Notes: a model not told the origin generated them from the sequence alone. A DNA stretch of 64,000 nucleotides from Pseudomonas agarici (GCF_900109755.1 NZ_FOAR01000016.1:1-64000); one strand, 5' to 3'. Counted from the stretch's first letter, positions 7,978-17,352 are shown. A program made the numbers and translations.

Positions 7978-9536
7978 TGCCGAGCCTCTATCTGCCCGTT
8001 GACTCCCTGGCGCGTGCCGTCGGTGCCGATGAGGTTGCCGCCGCCCTTGTCGCCCAGGCTCGCGAGCGCGGTCTGTCGCTGGAGCTGCACCGCACCAGCT
8101 CCCGTGGCCTGTACTGGCTGGAACCGCTGCTGGAAATCGACAGCCCGCGAGGCCGTATTGGCTTCGGCCCGTTGACCGCCGCCGATGTGCCGTCGCTGCT
8201 CGAGGCCCTGCAAGGCGATCCCTCCACCCATCCACTGGCCCTCGGTCCGGTGGAAGCGTTGCCTTACCTGAAATCCCAGCAACGCCTGCTGTTCGCCCGC
8301 GCCGGCATTACCCGGCCACTGTCCCTGGAAGATTACCGCGCCCACGGCGGTTTCGAGGGCCTGACCCAAGCCATTACCCTGGGCAGCGAGCAGACCGCCA
8401 CTGCGGTGTTCGACTCGGGCCTGCGCGGTCGCGGCGGCGCGGCCTTTCCCGCCGGGATCAAATGGCGCACGGTACGCGCTACCCAGGCGATACAGAAATA
8501 CATCGTCTGCAACGCCGACGAAGGCGACTCCGGCACCTTTGCCGACCGCATGCTGATGGAGGGCGACCCTTTCCTGCTAATCGAAGGCATGATCATTGCC
8601 GGTCTCACCGTCGGTGCCAACCATGGCTACCTCTATGTGCGCTCGGAATATCCACAGGCCGTGGCGACATTGCGCGAAGCGCTGGACATCGCCCGCTCCG
8701 CCGGCTACCTCGGTACCGATGTCGCGGGCAGTGGCCAGGCCTTCGAGCTGGAAGTACGCGTCGGTGCCGGCGCCTATATCTGTGGCGAGGAAACCGCGCT
8801 GCTCGATTCCCTCGAAGGCAAACGCGGGATTGTCCGCGCCAAGCCGCCGATCCCGGCCCTGCAAGGTCTGTTCGGCCAGCCGACGCTGGTCCACAACGTG
8901 CTGACCCTGGCCTCGGTGCCACTGATTCTAGCCAAGGGCGCGCCGTTCTATCGCGACTACGGCATGGGCCGCTCGCTGGGCACCATGCCCTTCCAGTTGG
9001 CCGGCAATATCCGCCACGGCGGCTTGGTGGAACGGGCCTTTGGCCTGACCCTGCGCGAGCTGGTGGAGGATTACGGCGGTGGCACCGCCAGTGGCCGGCC
9101 ACTGAAGGCGGCTCAGGTGGGCGGCCCCCTCGGTGGCTGGGTGCCACCGGAGCACTTCGACACACCGCTGGATTACGAAGCCTTCGCCGCCATCGGCGCC
9201 ATGCTCGGTCACGGTGGCGTGGTGGTGGCTGACGACAGCCTCGACATGGCCCATATGGCGCGCTTCGCCTTGCAGTTCTGCGCCGAGGAGTCGTGTGGCA
9301 AATGCACGCCCTGCCGCATCGGTTCCATTCGCGGCGTGGAGGTGATCGATCGCCTGCTGGCCGCGCCCGACCAGGGCGGTCGCGATGCACAGGCGATCAT
9401 CCTCAAGGACCTGTGCGACACCCTGCAATACGGTTCGCTGTGCGCGTTGGGCGGCATGGTTTCCTTTCCGGTGGCCAGCGCTCTCAAGTATTTCCCCGCC
9501 GACTTCGGTCTGCAGCCCTCGGAGGCCGACCAATGA
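7977..9536 (+). CDS. fdsB: NAD-dependent formate dehydrogenase beta subunit FdsB
   Basis: A NuoF-like flavoprotein (about 519 aa) that binds FMN, NAD and a [4Fe-4S] cluster. A thioredoxin-like N-terminal domain (~1-110) is followed by the NuoF core with GLRGRGGAAFPAGIKW, the FMN/NAD-binding region with CNADEGDSGTFADR and GAGAYICGEETAL, and the cluster motif ESCGKCTPCRIGS. Two ATGs (7974 and 7977) are possible; GGAGGG upstream fits 7977 better. Both overlap the fdsG stop. The next gene overlaps as ATGA. Confidence 0.92.
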   Translation: MPSLYLPVDSLARAVGADEVAAALVAQARERGLSLELHRTSSRGLYWLEPLLEIDSPRGRIGFGPLTAADVPSLLEALQGDPSTHPLALGPVEALPYLKSQQRLLFARAGITRPLSLEDYRAHGGFEGLTQAITLGSEQTATAVFDSGLRGRGGAAFPAGIKWRTVRATQAIQKYIVCNADEGDSGTFADRMLMEGDPFLLIEGMIIAGLTVGANHGYLYVRSEYPQAVATLREALDIARSAGYLGTDVAGSGQAFELEVRVGAGAYICGEETALLDSLEGKRGIVRAKPPIPALQGLFGQPTLVHNVLTLASVPLILAKGAPFYRDYGMGRSLGTMPFQLAGNIRHGGLVERAFGLTLRELVEDYGGGTASGRPLKAAQVGGPLGGWVPPEHFDTPLDYEAFAAIGAMLGHGGVVVADDSLDMAHMARFALQFCAEESCGKCTPCRIGSIRGVEVIDRLLAAPDQGGRDAQAIILKDLCDTLQYGSLCALGGMVSFPVASALKYFPADFGLQPSEADQ

Positions 9537-12436
9537 TCACTCTCTTCGACCCGAAAACCGATACTGCCCCTGGCACCTTTGACCTTGGCACGCCGGCCCG
9601 CGACAGCCAAGTGCAGATCACCCTGAACATCGATGGCCGCAGCATCAGCGTGCCCGAAGGCACCTCGGTGATGCGCGCCGCCGCGCTGCTGGGCACCAGC
9701 ATTCCCAAACTGTGCGCCACCGACAGCCTGGAAGCCTTTGGCTCCTGCCGTATGTGCCTGGTGGAGATCGACGGCATGCGCGGCTATCCGGCATCCTGCA
9801 CCACGCCAGTCAGCGCCGGCATGATCGTGCATACTCAGACACCGAAGCTCGCTACCCTGCGCCGCAACGTCATGGAGTTGTACATCTCCGATCACCCGCT
9901 GGACTGCCTGACCTGCTCGGCCAACGGCAACTGCGAACTGCAAACCGTCGCCGGCCAGGTCGGCCTGCGGGAAGTGCGTTATGGTTACGAAGGTGAAAAC
10001 CACCTGACCGATAAGAAAGACACTTCCAATCCTTACTTCGACTACGACCCGAGCAAGTGCATCGTCTGCAACCGTTGCGTGCGTGCCTGCGAAGAAACCC
10101 AGGGCACCTTTGCCCTGACCATCACCGGGCGCGGTTTCCAATCGCGGGTCGCGGCCGCTGGCGGCGAGAATTTCCTCGACTCGGAATGCGTTTCCTGCGG
10201 CGCCTGCGTACAAGCCTGTCCGACCGCGACCCTGATAGAAAAAAGCGTGGTTGAATTGGGCCAACCCGAACACGCCGTAATCACCACCTGCGCCTATTGC
10301 GGTGTGGGGTGCTCGTTCCGTGCCGAGATGAAAGGCGATCAAGTGGTGCGCATGGTTCCCGACAAGAACGGCCAGGCCAACCACGGCCACTCTTGCGTCA
10401 AGGGCCGTTTTGCCTGGGGCTACGCCACCCACCCGGATCGCATCACCAAGCCGATGATTCGCAAACACATCAGCGACCCCTGGCAGGAAGTCAGTTGGGA
10501 TGAAGCAGTGACCTACGCCGCCGGCGAGTTCCGTCGCTTGCAGCACAAATATGGCCGCGATGCCATCGGCGGCATCACCTCCAGCCGCTGCACCAACGAA
10601 GAAACCTACCTGGTCCAGAAACTGGTACGCGCCGCCTTCGGCAATAACAACGTCGACACCTGTGCACGGGTCTGCCATTCGCCCACCGGCTACGGCCTGA
10701 AACAGACCTTGGGCGAGTCCGCCGGTACCCAGAATTTCGATTCGGTGATGCGCGCCGACGTCATCCTGGTCATGGGCGCCAACCCCAGCGACGCGCACCC
10801 GGTGTTCGCTTCCCAACTCAAGCGCCGCCTGCGCGAGGGGGCACGCTTGATCGTCATCGATCCGCGCCGCATCGATCTGGTGGACTCGGTGCATGCCCGC
10901 GCCGAGCTGCACCTGGCCCTACGCCCAGGTACCAACGTCGCCATGCTCAACGCCCTGGCCCACGTCATCGTCACCGAAGGCCTGCTTGACCAAGCCTTTA
11001 TCGACGCCCGTTGCGAGGGCAGTGATTTCGCCCGCTGGAGTGAGTTCGTCAGTCGCGCGGAAAATTCGCCGGAGGTTCTTGGCGTCATCTGCGGCGTCGA
11101 AGCAGCCGACATCCGCACCGCCGCCCGCCTGTACGCCAACGCCGGCAATGCCGCTATCTACTACGGCTTGGGCATCACCGAGCACAGCCAGGGCAGTACC
11201 GCCGTCATGGGCATCGCCAACCTGGCCATGGCCACCGGCAACATCGGTCGCGAAGGCGTCGGCGTGAACCCGCTGCGGGGACAGAACAACGTCCAGGGCT
11301 CCTGCGACATGGGTTCCTTTCCCCACGAGCTGCCTGGCTACCGACACATCTCCGACGAAGTGGTGCGGGCGCAGTTTGAACAGGCCTGGAATGTCACCCT
11401 GCAACCCGACCCAGGCCTGCGCATTCCGAACATGTTCGAGTCTGCCCTGGCCGGTAGCTTCAAGGGTCTGTACTGCCAGGGGGAAGACATCGCCCAGAGC
11501 GACCCGAATACCCAGCACGTCACCGCAGCGCTGTCGGCCATGGAATGCGTGGTGGTGCAGGACATCTTCCTCAACGAAACCGCCAAGTTCGCCCACGTGT
11601 TCCTGCCGGGTAGCTCGTTCCTGGAAAAAGACGGCACCTTTACCAACGCCGAACGGCGCATTTCGCGGGTACGCAAGGTCATGGAGCCGCTGGGCGGCAA
11701 GGCCGACTGGGAAGGCACCGTGGCTCTGTCCAACGCCCTGGGCTACCCGATGAGCTACCAACACCCAGCGCAAATCATGGACGAAATCGCCAGCCTGACG
11801 CCGACCTTCGCCAATGTCAGCTATGCCTCCCTGGACAGTCACGGCAGCCTGCAATGGCCCTGCAATGCCGCTGCGCCGGATGGCACGCCGACCATGCATA
11901 TCGAGCAATTCGTGCGAGGCAAAGGACGCTTCATGCTCACCGGCTACGTGCCCACCGAAGAAAAGGTCAACAACCGCTATCCGCTGCTGCTGACCACCGG
12001 GCGAATCCTCAGCCAATACAACGTCGGCGCCCAGACCCGACGCACCGAGAACGTCGCCTGGCACGACGAAGACCGCCTGGAAATCCATCCGACCGATGCC
12101 GAAAGCCGAGGCATCAACGAAGGTGATTGGGTCGGTATCGGCAGCCGCGCGGGCCAGACTGTCCTGCGCGCACGGGTCACCGAACGGGTGGCTCCGGGCG
12201 TGGTGTACACCACCTTCCACTTCCCGGAATCGGGGGCCAACGTCATCACCACCGACAACTCCGACTGGGCCACCAACTGTCCGGAGTACAAGGTCACCGC
12301 CGTGGAAGTCAGCCGCGTCTACCACCCTTCCGAGTGGCAAAAACGCTTCCAGGCCTTCAGCAACGAACAACAACGCCTGCTCGATGAGCGCCGCCAGGCG
12401 CGCAACGCCGGGGAAAAAGCGGAGGCACGCCGATGA
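9533..12436 (+). CDS. fdsA: Formate dehydrogenase alpha (catalytic) subunit FdsA
   Basis: The 967-aa Mo/bis-MGD subunit oxidises formate to CO2 in the cytoplasm. In order: a 2Fe-2S domain (~30-110, with CRMCLVEIDG), a His/Cys cluster segment with CLTCSANGNCELQ, two ferredoxin-type motifs (CIVCNRCVRAC and CVSCGACVQACPT near 220-230), the CAYCGVGCSF [4Fe-4S] motif (~253-262), and the molybdopterin domains. The Mo ligand is a cysteine, Cys381, followed by His382 in ARVCHSPT, where E. coli FdhH has selenocysteine. No regulator (FdsR) or FdhD-like chaperone lies next to the operon. Confidence 0.94.
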   Translation: MITLFDPKTDTAPGTFDLGTPARDSQVQITLNIDGRSISVPEGTSVMRAAALLGTSIPKLCATDSLEAFGSCRMCLVEIDGMRGYPASCTTPVSAGMIVHTQTPKLATLRRNVMELYISDHPLDCLTCSANGNCELQTVAGQVGLREVRYGYEGENHLTDKKDTSNPYFDYDPSKCIVCNRCVRACEETQGTFALTITGRGFQSRVAAAGGENFLDSECVSCGACVQACPTATLIEKSVVELGQPEHAVITTCAYCGVGCSFRAEMKGDQVVRMVPDKNGQANHGHSCVKGRFAWGYATHPDRITKPMIRKHISDPWQEVSWDEAVTYAAGEFRRLQHKYGRDAIGGITSSRCTNEETYLVQKLVRAAFGNNNVDTCARVCHSPTGYGLKQTLGESAGTQNFDSVMRADVILVMGANPSDAHPVFASQLKRRLREGARLIVIDPRRIDLVDSVHARAELHLALRPGTNVAMLNALAHVIVTEGLLDQAFIDARCEGSDFARWSEFVSRAENSPEVLGVICGVEAADIRTAARLYANAGNAAIYYGLGITEHSQGSTAVMGIANLAMATGNIGREGVGVNPLRGQNNVQGSCDMGSFPHELPGYRHISDEVVRAQFEQAWNVTLQPDPGLRIPNMFESALAGSFKGLYCQGEDIAQSDPNTQHVTAALSAMECVVVQDIFLNETAKFAHVFLPGSSFLEKDGTFTNAERRISRVRKVMEPLGGKADWEGTVALSNALGYPMSYQHPAQIMDEIASLTPTFANVSYASLDSHGSLQWPCNAAAPDGTPTMHIEQFVRGKGRFMLTGYVPTEEKVNNRYPLLLTTGRILSQYNVGAQTRRTENVAWHDEDRLEIHPTDAESRGINEGDWVGIGSRAGQTVLRARVTERVAPGVVYTTFHFPESGANVITTDNSDWATNCPEYKVTAVEVSRVYHPSEWQKRFQAFSNEQQRLLDERRQARNAGEKAEARR

Positions 12437-12654
12437 GCACCGACAACCTGATCAAGATGGCCAACCAGATCGCCCAGTATTTTTCCAGCGAACCGGACCA
12501 GCAGCAAGCGGTGCTCGGCGTGCGCAATCACCTGCAAATGTTCTGGACACCGGGCATGCGCAAGGAACTACTGGCCTGGCAGGCAACACATCGGGGAGCG
12601 GACCTGCATCCGCTGGCGCAGGCGGCGGTCAGCGGAGCGGGGTGGGAGGCCTAG
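12433..12654 (+). CDS. fdsD: Formate dehydrogenase delta subunit FdsD
   Basis: The 73-aa small subunit found at the end of NAD-linked formate dehydrogenase operons; it is thought to aid assembly or stability of the complex. It has the family pattern LIKMANQIAQYF and FWTPGMRKEL near the centre. The start overlaps the fdsA stop (ATGA at 12433-12436). Its stop lies 2 bp from the end of the convergent crtZ gene. Confidence 0.88.
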   Translation: MSTDNLIKMANQIAQYFSSEPDQQQAVLGVRNHLQMFWTPGMRKELLAWQATHRGADLHPLAQAAVSGAGWEA

Positions 12655-12656
12655 GC

Positions 12657-13166
12657 CTACTCACCCCTCTCACTCCGAGCTGCAACCCGACGGCGCGACT
12701 CACGCAACTGGCGCTTCAAGGTCCGCAGCGGAGGCGCATACAGGAAGCCGAACGACACACTGTTGTTGCGCCCTTTCACCGCGTGGTGCAGCAGATGTGC
12801 CTGGTACAGGCGTTTGAGGTAACGATTGCGCGGCCGGGGTCGCAACGGCCAATAACGGTGCACAATGCCGTCATGCACCACTACATAGATGATCCCGAAA
12901 GCCGCGACCCCGGCGCCGACCCACTGCAAGGGGTCGTGCCCGGTATTGCCCAGGACGATCAGGAGGCTCGCCACCGCCGCCAGCACCAACAGGTAGAGAT
13001 CATTGGTCTCGAACGCTCCCAACTGTTCCTCATGGTGCGAGCGATGCACAAACCAGCCCCAGCCATGCATGACGTACCTATGCGCCAGGTAACCGACGCC
13101 CTCCATGGCGACCAGGGTGCAGAGGAACAGGGCAAGATGGCTGATCATGGAACGCGGTCGGCTCAT
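12657..13166 (-). CDS. crtZ: Beta-carotene hydroxylase CrtZ-like (sterol desaturase fold)
   Basis: A 169-aa membrane di-iron hydroxylase. It has the CrtZ histidine set: HRYVMHG, HRSHHE, HDGIVHRYW and AHLLHHAVKG, plus the conserved GFLYAPP near the C terminus and four predicted membrane helices. CrtZ converts beta-carotene to zeaxanthin. No other carotenoid gene (crtE, B, I or Y) is in the window, so this is an orphan whose substrate here is unclear. It is convergent with the formate dehydrogenase operon. No strong ribosome site is seen, and Met7 is an alternative start. Confidence 0.85.
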   Translation of the reverse strand: MSRPRSMISHLALFLCTLVAMEGVGYLAHRYVMHGWGWFVHRSHHEEQLGAFETNDLYLLVLAAVASLLIVLGNTGHDPLQWVGAGVAAFGIIYVVVHDGIVHRYWPLRPRPRNRYLKRLYQAHLLHHAVKGRNNSVSFGFLYAPPLRTLKRQLRESRRRVAARSERGE

Positions 13167-13545
13167 GGTAACGTCAGGGAGTCAAGCGGGTGAGGTCGTC
13201 GAACGGTGCCCAAGCATACCTTGCCGAGCGCGAAAATCGAGCCCTGCGACGCCAGGCGTTACGCAGAAATCGGCAAACCTCGGCCTGCACCGGCTTGAGC
13301 CCGATGCACGGATACGCCTGAGTATCGTCGCTCGCCGCCAGCTCCGGTACCGCTCGTCGATTGGGCACGCTACTGTCGGAAACCTCCGAATCCATCGCTA
13401 ATTTGCCCTCGAGCCCGCGTACTACTTGAGCCCCGCCACTTTCGGGATTTACTATCCACGCCGCTTATGTCGAGCACTCAGTCCCGGTTGCACACCTGAC
13501 CCGCTCAGGGCCCCGCTGAGAAGAAAAACCAGAAAAGGTGAAGCA
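13167..13545. other. Intergenic region between crtZ and the permease
   Basis: It holds the divergent 5' regions of crtZ and the permease. A 73-codon minus-strand frame (13174-13395) has no recognisable feature. I see no clear operator. Confidence 0.4.
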
Positions 13546-14943
13546 ATGACGGGTGACAACCTGACATCGGGTCTGCTCAAGCGCGGCCTGAAGAACCGCC
13601 ATATCCAGTTGATCTCCCTGGGCGGGGCGATTGGTACCGGGCTGTTCCTCGGTTCCGCCGGGGTACTCAAGTCGGCCGGCCCGGCGATGATCTTCGGCTA
13701 CGCGATCTGCGGTTTTATCGCGTTCCTGATCATGCGCCAGTTGGGCGAAATGATCGTCGAAGAGCCCGTAGCCGGCTCTTTCAGCCACTTCGCCCACAAA
13801 TACTGGGGCGGTTACGCGGGGTTTCTCTGCGGCTGGAATTACTGGGTGCTCTATGTCCTGGTGGGCATGGCCGAACTTACGGCGGTGGGCAAGTACGTGC
13901 AGTTCTGGTGGCCCGAGGTGCCGTCCTGGGTCAGTGCGGCGGTGTTCTTCGTGCTGGTCAACCTGATCAACCTGACTAATGTGAAGACCTTCGGTGAAAC
14001 TGAATTCTGGTTCGCGATCATCAAGGTGGTGGCGATTATCGGCATGATCGCCCTCGGCTGCTACCTACTGATCAGCGGCACCGGCGGCCCGCAAGCCTCG
14101 GTCAGCAACCTGTGGAGCCACGGTGGATTCTTCCCCAATGGCATCAGCGGCCTGCTGATGGCCCTGTGTTTCATCATGTTCTCCTTCGGTGGCCTGGAGC
14201 TGGTGGGTATCACCGCCGCCGAGGCCAGCGAACCGCGCAAGGTGATCCCCAGAGCGATCAACCAGGTGGTGTTGCGGATCCTGATCTTCTACGTCGGGGC
14301 GCTGACAGTGCTGCTGTCGCTGTACCCATGGGACCAACTGCTGACCACCCTCGGCGCTTCCGGCGATGCCTACAGCGGCAGTCCCTTCGTGCAGATCTTC
14401 GCCCTGATCGGCAGCGACACGGCGGCACAGGTTCTCAACGTGGTGGTCCTGACCGCTGCTCTTTCGGTGTACAACAGCGGCGTGTACAGCAATAGCCGCA
14501 TGCTGTTTGGTCTGGCCGAGCAAGGCGATGCGCCAAAATCGCTCATGAAACTGAACAAACAAGGCGTACCGGTACGCGCCATCGGCGTCTCGGCCCTGGT
14601 GACCTTGCTGTGCGTGGTGGTCAACTACATGGCGCCCCATGAAGCCCTGGAATTGCTTATGGCGCTGACAGTGGCTTCGTTGATCATCAACTGGATCGTG
14701 ATCAGCCTGACCCACCTGAAATTCCGCAAGGCCATGGAGCAGCAAGGCGTGGTGCCGGGCTTCAAGGCGTTCTGGACGCCTTTGAGCAATTACCTGTGCC
14801 TGGCCTTTGTCGCCCTGATTCTGGGCGTGATGCTGATGATCCCCGGCATCCGCGTGTCGGTGTATGTGCTACCGGCGTGGGTGCTGCTCATCTACGGCCT
14901 GTATCGCTTGCGGTTGGCGAAGGGCGCGGCTCGGCCGGCCTGA
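13546..14943 (+). CDS. Amino acid permease, AroP/APC family
   Basis: A 465-aa inner-membrane proton symporter with 12 predicted helices. The N terminus LKNRHIQLISLGGAIGTGLF is the signature of the AroP/ProY/LysP amino acid transporter branch; the motif FSFGGLELVGITAAEASEP in the middle is also typical. Similarity looks greatest to aromatic-amino-acid (AroP) or proline (ProY) carriers, but substrate cannot be read safely. I start at the ATG at 13546 preceded by AAGGTGA, not the longer frame from 13426. It is monocistronic and ends in a strong terminator. Confidence 0.85.
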   Translation: MTGDNLTSGLLKRGLKNRHIQLISLGGAIGTGLFLGSAGVLKSAGPAMIFGYAICGFIAFLIMRQLGEMIVEEPVAGSFSHFAHKYWGGYAGFLCGWNYWVLYVLVGMAELTAVGKYVQFWWPEVPSWVSAAVFFVLVNLINLTNVKTFGETEFWFAIIKVVAIIGMIALGCYLLISGTGGPQASVSNLWSHGGFFPNGISGLLMALCFIMFSFGGLELVGITAAEASEPRKVIPRAINQVVLRILIFYVGALTVLLSLYPWDQLLTTLGASGDAYSGSPFVQIFALIGSDTAAQVLNVVVLTAALSVYNSGVYSNSRMLFGLAEQGDAPKSLMKLNKQGVPVRAIGVSALVTLLCVVVNYMAPHEALELLMALTVASLIINWIVISLTHLKFRKAMEQQGVVPGFKAFWTPLSNYLCLAFVALILGVMLMIPGIRVSVYVLPAWVLLIYGLYRLRLAKGAARPA

Positions 14944-14951
14944 TACCTGGT

Positions 14952-15001
14952 CCCTGAGCCCCGAACCATAGGATCACAGTCCCTTGGTTCGGGGCTCAGG
15001 G
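14952..15001. terminator. 17-bp perfect hairpin between convergent genes
   Basis: Arms 14952-14968 (ccctgagccccgaacca) and 14985-15001 are perfectly complementary. It follows the permease stop by 9 bases and, on the other strand, includes the stop codon (14996-14998) of the phospholipase-like gene, so one structure may end both transcripts. There is only a short T stretch. Confidence 0.7.
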
Positions 15002-16249
15002 TTTGCCTGGGTGCGGTTGCGGGTAATCGCGCAGGATATCCACCGGCCACGCATAGGAGCCGTCCCACAACTGCTCATGCAAGGCTTCGATCCGCTCGGC
15101 CATGGCATTGTCGCGCATCACCACTTCCAGGTTGCGCGAGTTGTCGAGGTAGCCGCCCAGCCAGTTGCTGGTGCCGACCCAAGCCACTTGCCCGTCGATT
15201 TCCATCGTCTTGCTGTGGATAACTCGCGCATAGGGAATAAAGCCCCGTGGGTCTTGGGGCAAGGTGACGATCTTGACCTGCACATTGGGCAACACCGCCA
15301 GGCTCTTGAGGTAGGCAATTTCCGGTGTTCCGGTGTTCCAGTCGGAGACCATCAACTTGATCGACACCCCACGCGCCGCCGCCGCACGTAGCGCGTTATC
15401 GATCAGCGCATAGTACGGGCGGCTTTTATCCGGACCGTAGGACAGCGGTGCATAGTCGAGCAGTTGCACCCGCACTTCGTACTTCGCCTCGGCCAGCAGG
15501 CGCGGCAGTTCCAACTGCGAGTCGCCGACGCCGGGCGGGTTGTAGCGTTGCGGACTGGCCACCAGATAGTTGCCGGTGCGCGCGGGCTCTTTCCCGGTCT
15601 TAGGCAACGGCACCGGCTTATTCTCGGCCAAGGCGGCTTGGGCCTTCCAATCCTGGTCGAAGATCGCCTGGACCTGACCGACCAGTGTGGCGTCGCTGAT
15701 GCGCAAGCCGGTTTCATGGATGTGCTCAAGTGAGCGCCAGTCGAAATTCTGGCTGCCGACAAAGGCCTGGCGACCATCCACCACCAAGTACTTGGCGTGG
15801 ATGATGCCGCCACTCAAGCGTGCGTACGACAGCACGCGCAAGGTCAGGTTAGGGATCTTGCGCAACCGTTCCAGGGTGGACTCTTCGGAAAGCTTCAGGC
15901 CCTTTTCTTCCAGCAGGAAACGAATCTTGACGCCTCGTTTGCCAGCGGCCTCGAGGCTTTCAATGACCTTGTCCATCACCGACCCAGGATGGTCCGCAAC
16001 GTAGAATTGGCCGATGTCGATGCGGTTTTTCGCGCTGTCGAAGAGTTCAATCCAGACCGGGCCGGGTTGACGCAAATCATCGGTGCCAAGATCGGTGGCC
16101 AGTGGAACGCTATGTACCAGCTCGAAACCGGGAATGGAAAAGTCCGCCAGGGCCAGCGGACTGAGCAGCAAGCCGACAAGGCCCGCCATACCGACGCACA
16201 ACAGCGTCGATCGACATTTCGAGAGGGGCGACATTAGGCGTCTCATCAT
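14996..16249 (-). CDS. Periplasmic phospholipase D-like protein
   Basis: A 417-aa member of the phospholipase D superfamily with two HKD motifs: HAKYLVVDG...GSQN in the first half and HSKTMEIDG...GTSN in the second. Each supplies the catalytic His and Lys. A signal peptide (hydrophobic stretch ending LALA) suggests export. Related Pseudomonas proteins act as phospholipases or cardiolipin-synthase-like enzymes, but reaction and substrate here are unknown. Start is uncertain: ATG at 16249, 16246 or 16234 all lack a strong ribosome site; the longer frame from 16405 would bury the signal peptide. Confidence 0.8.
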   Translation of the reverse strand: MMRRLMSPLSKCRSTLLCVGMAGLVGLLLSPLALADFSIPGFELVHSVPLATDLGTDDLRQPGPVWIELFDSAKNRIDIGQFYVADHPGSVMDKVIESLEAAGKRGVKIRFLLEEKGLKLSEESTLERLRKIPNLTLRVLSYARLSGGIIHAKYLVVDGRQAFVGSQNFDWRSLEHIHETGLRISDATLVGQVQAIFDQDWKAQAALAENKPVPLPKTGKEPARTGNYLVASPQRYNPPGVGDSQLELPRLLAEAKYEVRVQLLDYAPLSYGPDKSRPYYALIDNALRAAAARGVSIKLMVSDWNTGTPEIAYLKSLAVLPNVQVKIVTLPQDPRGFIPYARVIHSKTMEIDGQVAWVGTSNWLGGYLDNSRNLEVVMRDNAMAERIEALHEQLWDGSYAWPVDILRDYPQPHPGKP

Positions 16250-16284
16250 CAAAAAGTACACGGCTCGCGCCTGGAATGAATTGT

Positions 16285-16305
16285 CGCGAGCGGGCTTACC
16301 ACCCA
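16285..16305. repeat. REP-like half element
   Basis: The sequence tgtcgcgagcgggctta resembles the conserved arm of Pseudomonas REP elements (gcgagcgggctt core). A second arm is not well preserved. It lies 135 bp from a decayed RAYT gene, the transposase linked to REP elements. Confidence 0.4.
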
Positions 16306-16438
16306 CGCAAGCCCTGAGTCCTGTAACACACAGCAAACCCTCCACAGTCCGTATCATCACCTTTACTGCTGGCGTTAACAGCACCTCCCTCAACAAAGAG
16401 TGCAACGGATTGCCTCGACGCCCTTACTCACATCGTCT

Positions 16439-16605
16439 ATGCATAGGTCGAGACTCCGAACCAGGACGCGCCTACCTGATCACCGCCGATACGCGACGGC
16501 GAAAACCTGCGCGATATCGCCAGATACCTCGTCGCCAATCCGCTGCGCGCCGGCTTGGTCGAGCAGATTGGCGACTACCCGTTAAGGGATGCCATCGGGC
16601 TCTGA
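16439..16605 (+). pseudogene. Remnant of a REP-associated tyrosine transposase (RAYT)
   Basis: Three frames together preserve the two ends of a RAYT. A start MHRSRLR at 16439 shifts frame into GRAYLITADTRRRKP, and after a large internal deletion the plus frame from 16501 reads ENLRDIARYLVANPLRAGL then VEQIGDYPLRDA to a stop at 16603. The second block matches the conserved C-terminal region (ANPLRAGLV...IGDYP..DA) of this family. An intact gene would be about 450 bp; here 167 bp remain, without the HUH catalytic core. It is therefore dead. Confidence 0.7.
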
Positions 16606-16664
16606 GCACCAATGTGGCGACAGCGCCCGTCCACAGAGGTCGTCCCTGACCCGCGAAATAGAAA

Positions 16665-17312
16665 TCAGGCCGTCTGCAACTGCACCGGACTCGCCACCCG
16701 ATGCGCCACCTCACCCTGCACACGGGCACCGGTCGACGCACGGATCAGTAACATCTTGAGCTGGTCGTTGATGCGCTCCAGGCTGTCCTGGAAGAAGTTG
16801 TGGAACACCACGCAGAACAACGCGATGGCAATCCCCAAGCCAGTGGCGAACAGGGCCGTACCGATACCACCGGAGATCTGGCCCGGATCGGACACCCCCG
16901 CGCTGGCCAACGCCTTGAAAGTATCGATGATGCCGAGGATGGTTCCCAGCAAGCCGAGCAGGGGCGCGGCAGTGGTGATGGTCTCGATAATCCACAGGCT
17001 GCGGGCCAACGGTGCGCGACTGGCCAGGTACTGGGTGTCGATCACATCGTCCAGGTCCTTGCGCGGGCCCTGAGCGGCCTTCTGCGCCAACACCGCCGAG
17101 GCCATGTCCAACGGCAAGCTGGCACGCCGGGTCAGTTCCTGCGGCAGCTCCTGTGCGCTATGCACATGAGAGCCCAGGGCCGCCATCAACGCACGGGCCG
17201 AACGCCGGACATAAGCGAAGTAGATGGCACGCTCGATGGCGATGAAGATCGCGATCGCCAGGGCCGCATACATCACATAAAAGGTGATTTCGTGAAGCAG
17301 GTTCATGTCCAT
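16665..17312 (-). CDS. exbB: ExbB/TolQ-family proton channel subunit
   Basis: A 215-aa inner-membrane protein with three helices (near residues 8-28, 110-135 and 150-172). The conserved TolQ/ExbB core LWIIETITTAAPLLGLLGTI, with GISGGIGTALFATGLGIAIA-like continuation, is clear. With ExbD it forms the proton-driven motor that energises TonB. It is the last gene of the exbD-tonB-receptor-exbB cluster, 40 bp after the receptor. GAGGTAA precedes the start. Confidence 0.88.
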   Translation of the reverse strand: MDMNLLHEITFYVMYAALAIAIFIAIERAIYFAYVRRSARALMAALGSHVHSAQELPQELTRRASLPLDMASAVLAQKAAQGPRKDLDDVIDTQYLASRAPLARSLWIIETITTAAPLLGLLGTILGIIDTFKALASAGVSDPGQISGGIGTALFATGLGIAIALFCVVFHNFFQDSLERINDQLKMLLIRASTGARVQGEVAHRVASPVQLQTA

Positions 17313-17352
17313 GATCGGGTTACCTCTGTTGATAATACGCAGGGGACAAACA

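Noticed and set aside
9209-10912. 567-codon minus-strand frame across fdsB-fdsA
   Set aside because: Antisense to well-conserved iron-sulfur and molybdenum subunits.
13174-13395. 73-codon frame upstream of crtZ
   Set aside because: Arg- and Ala-rich shadow composition, no ribosome site.
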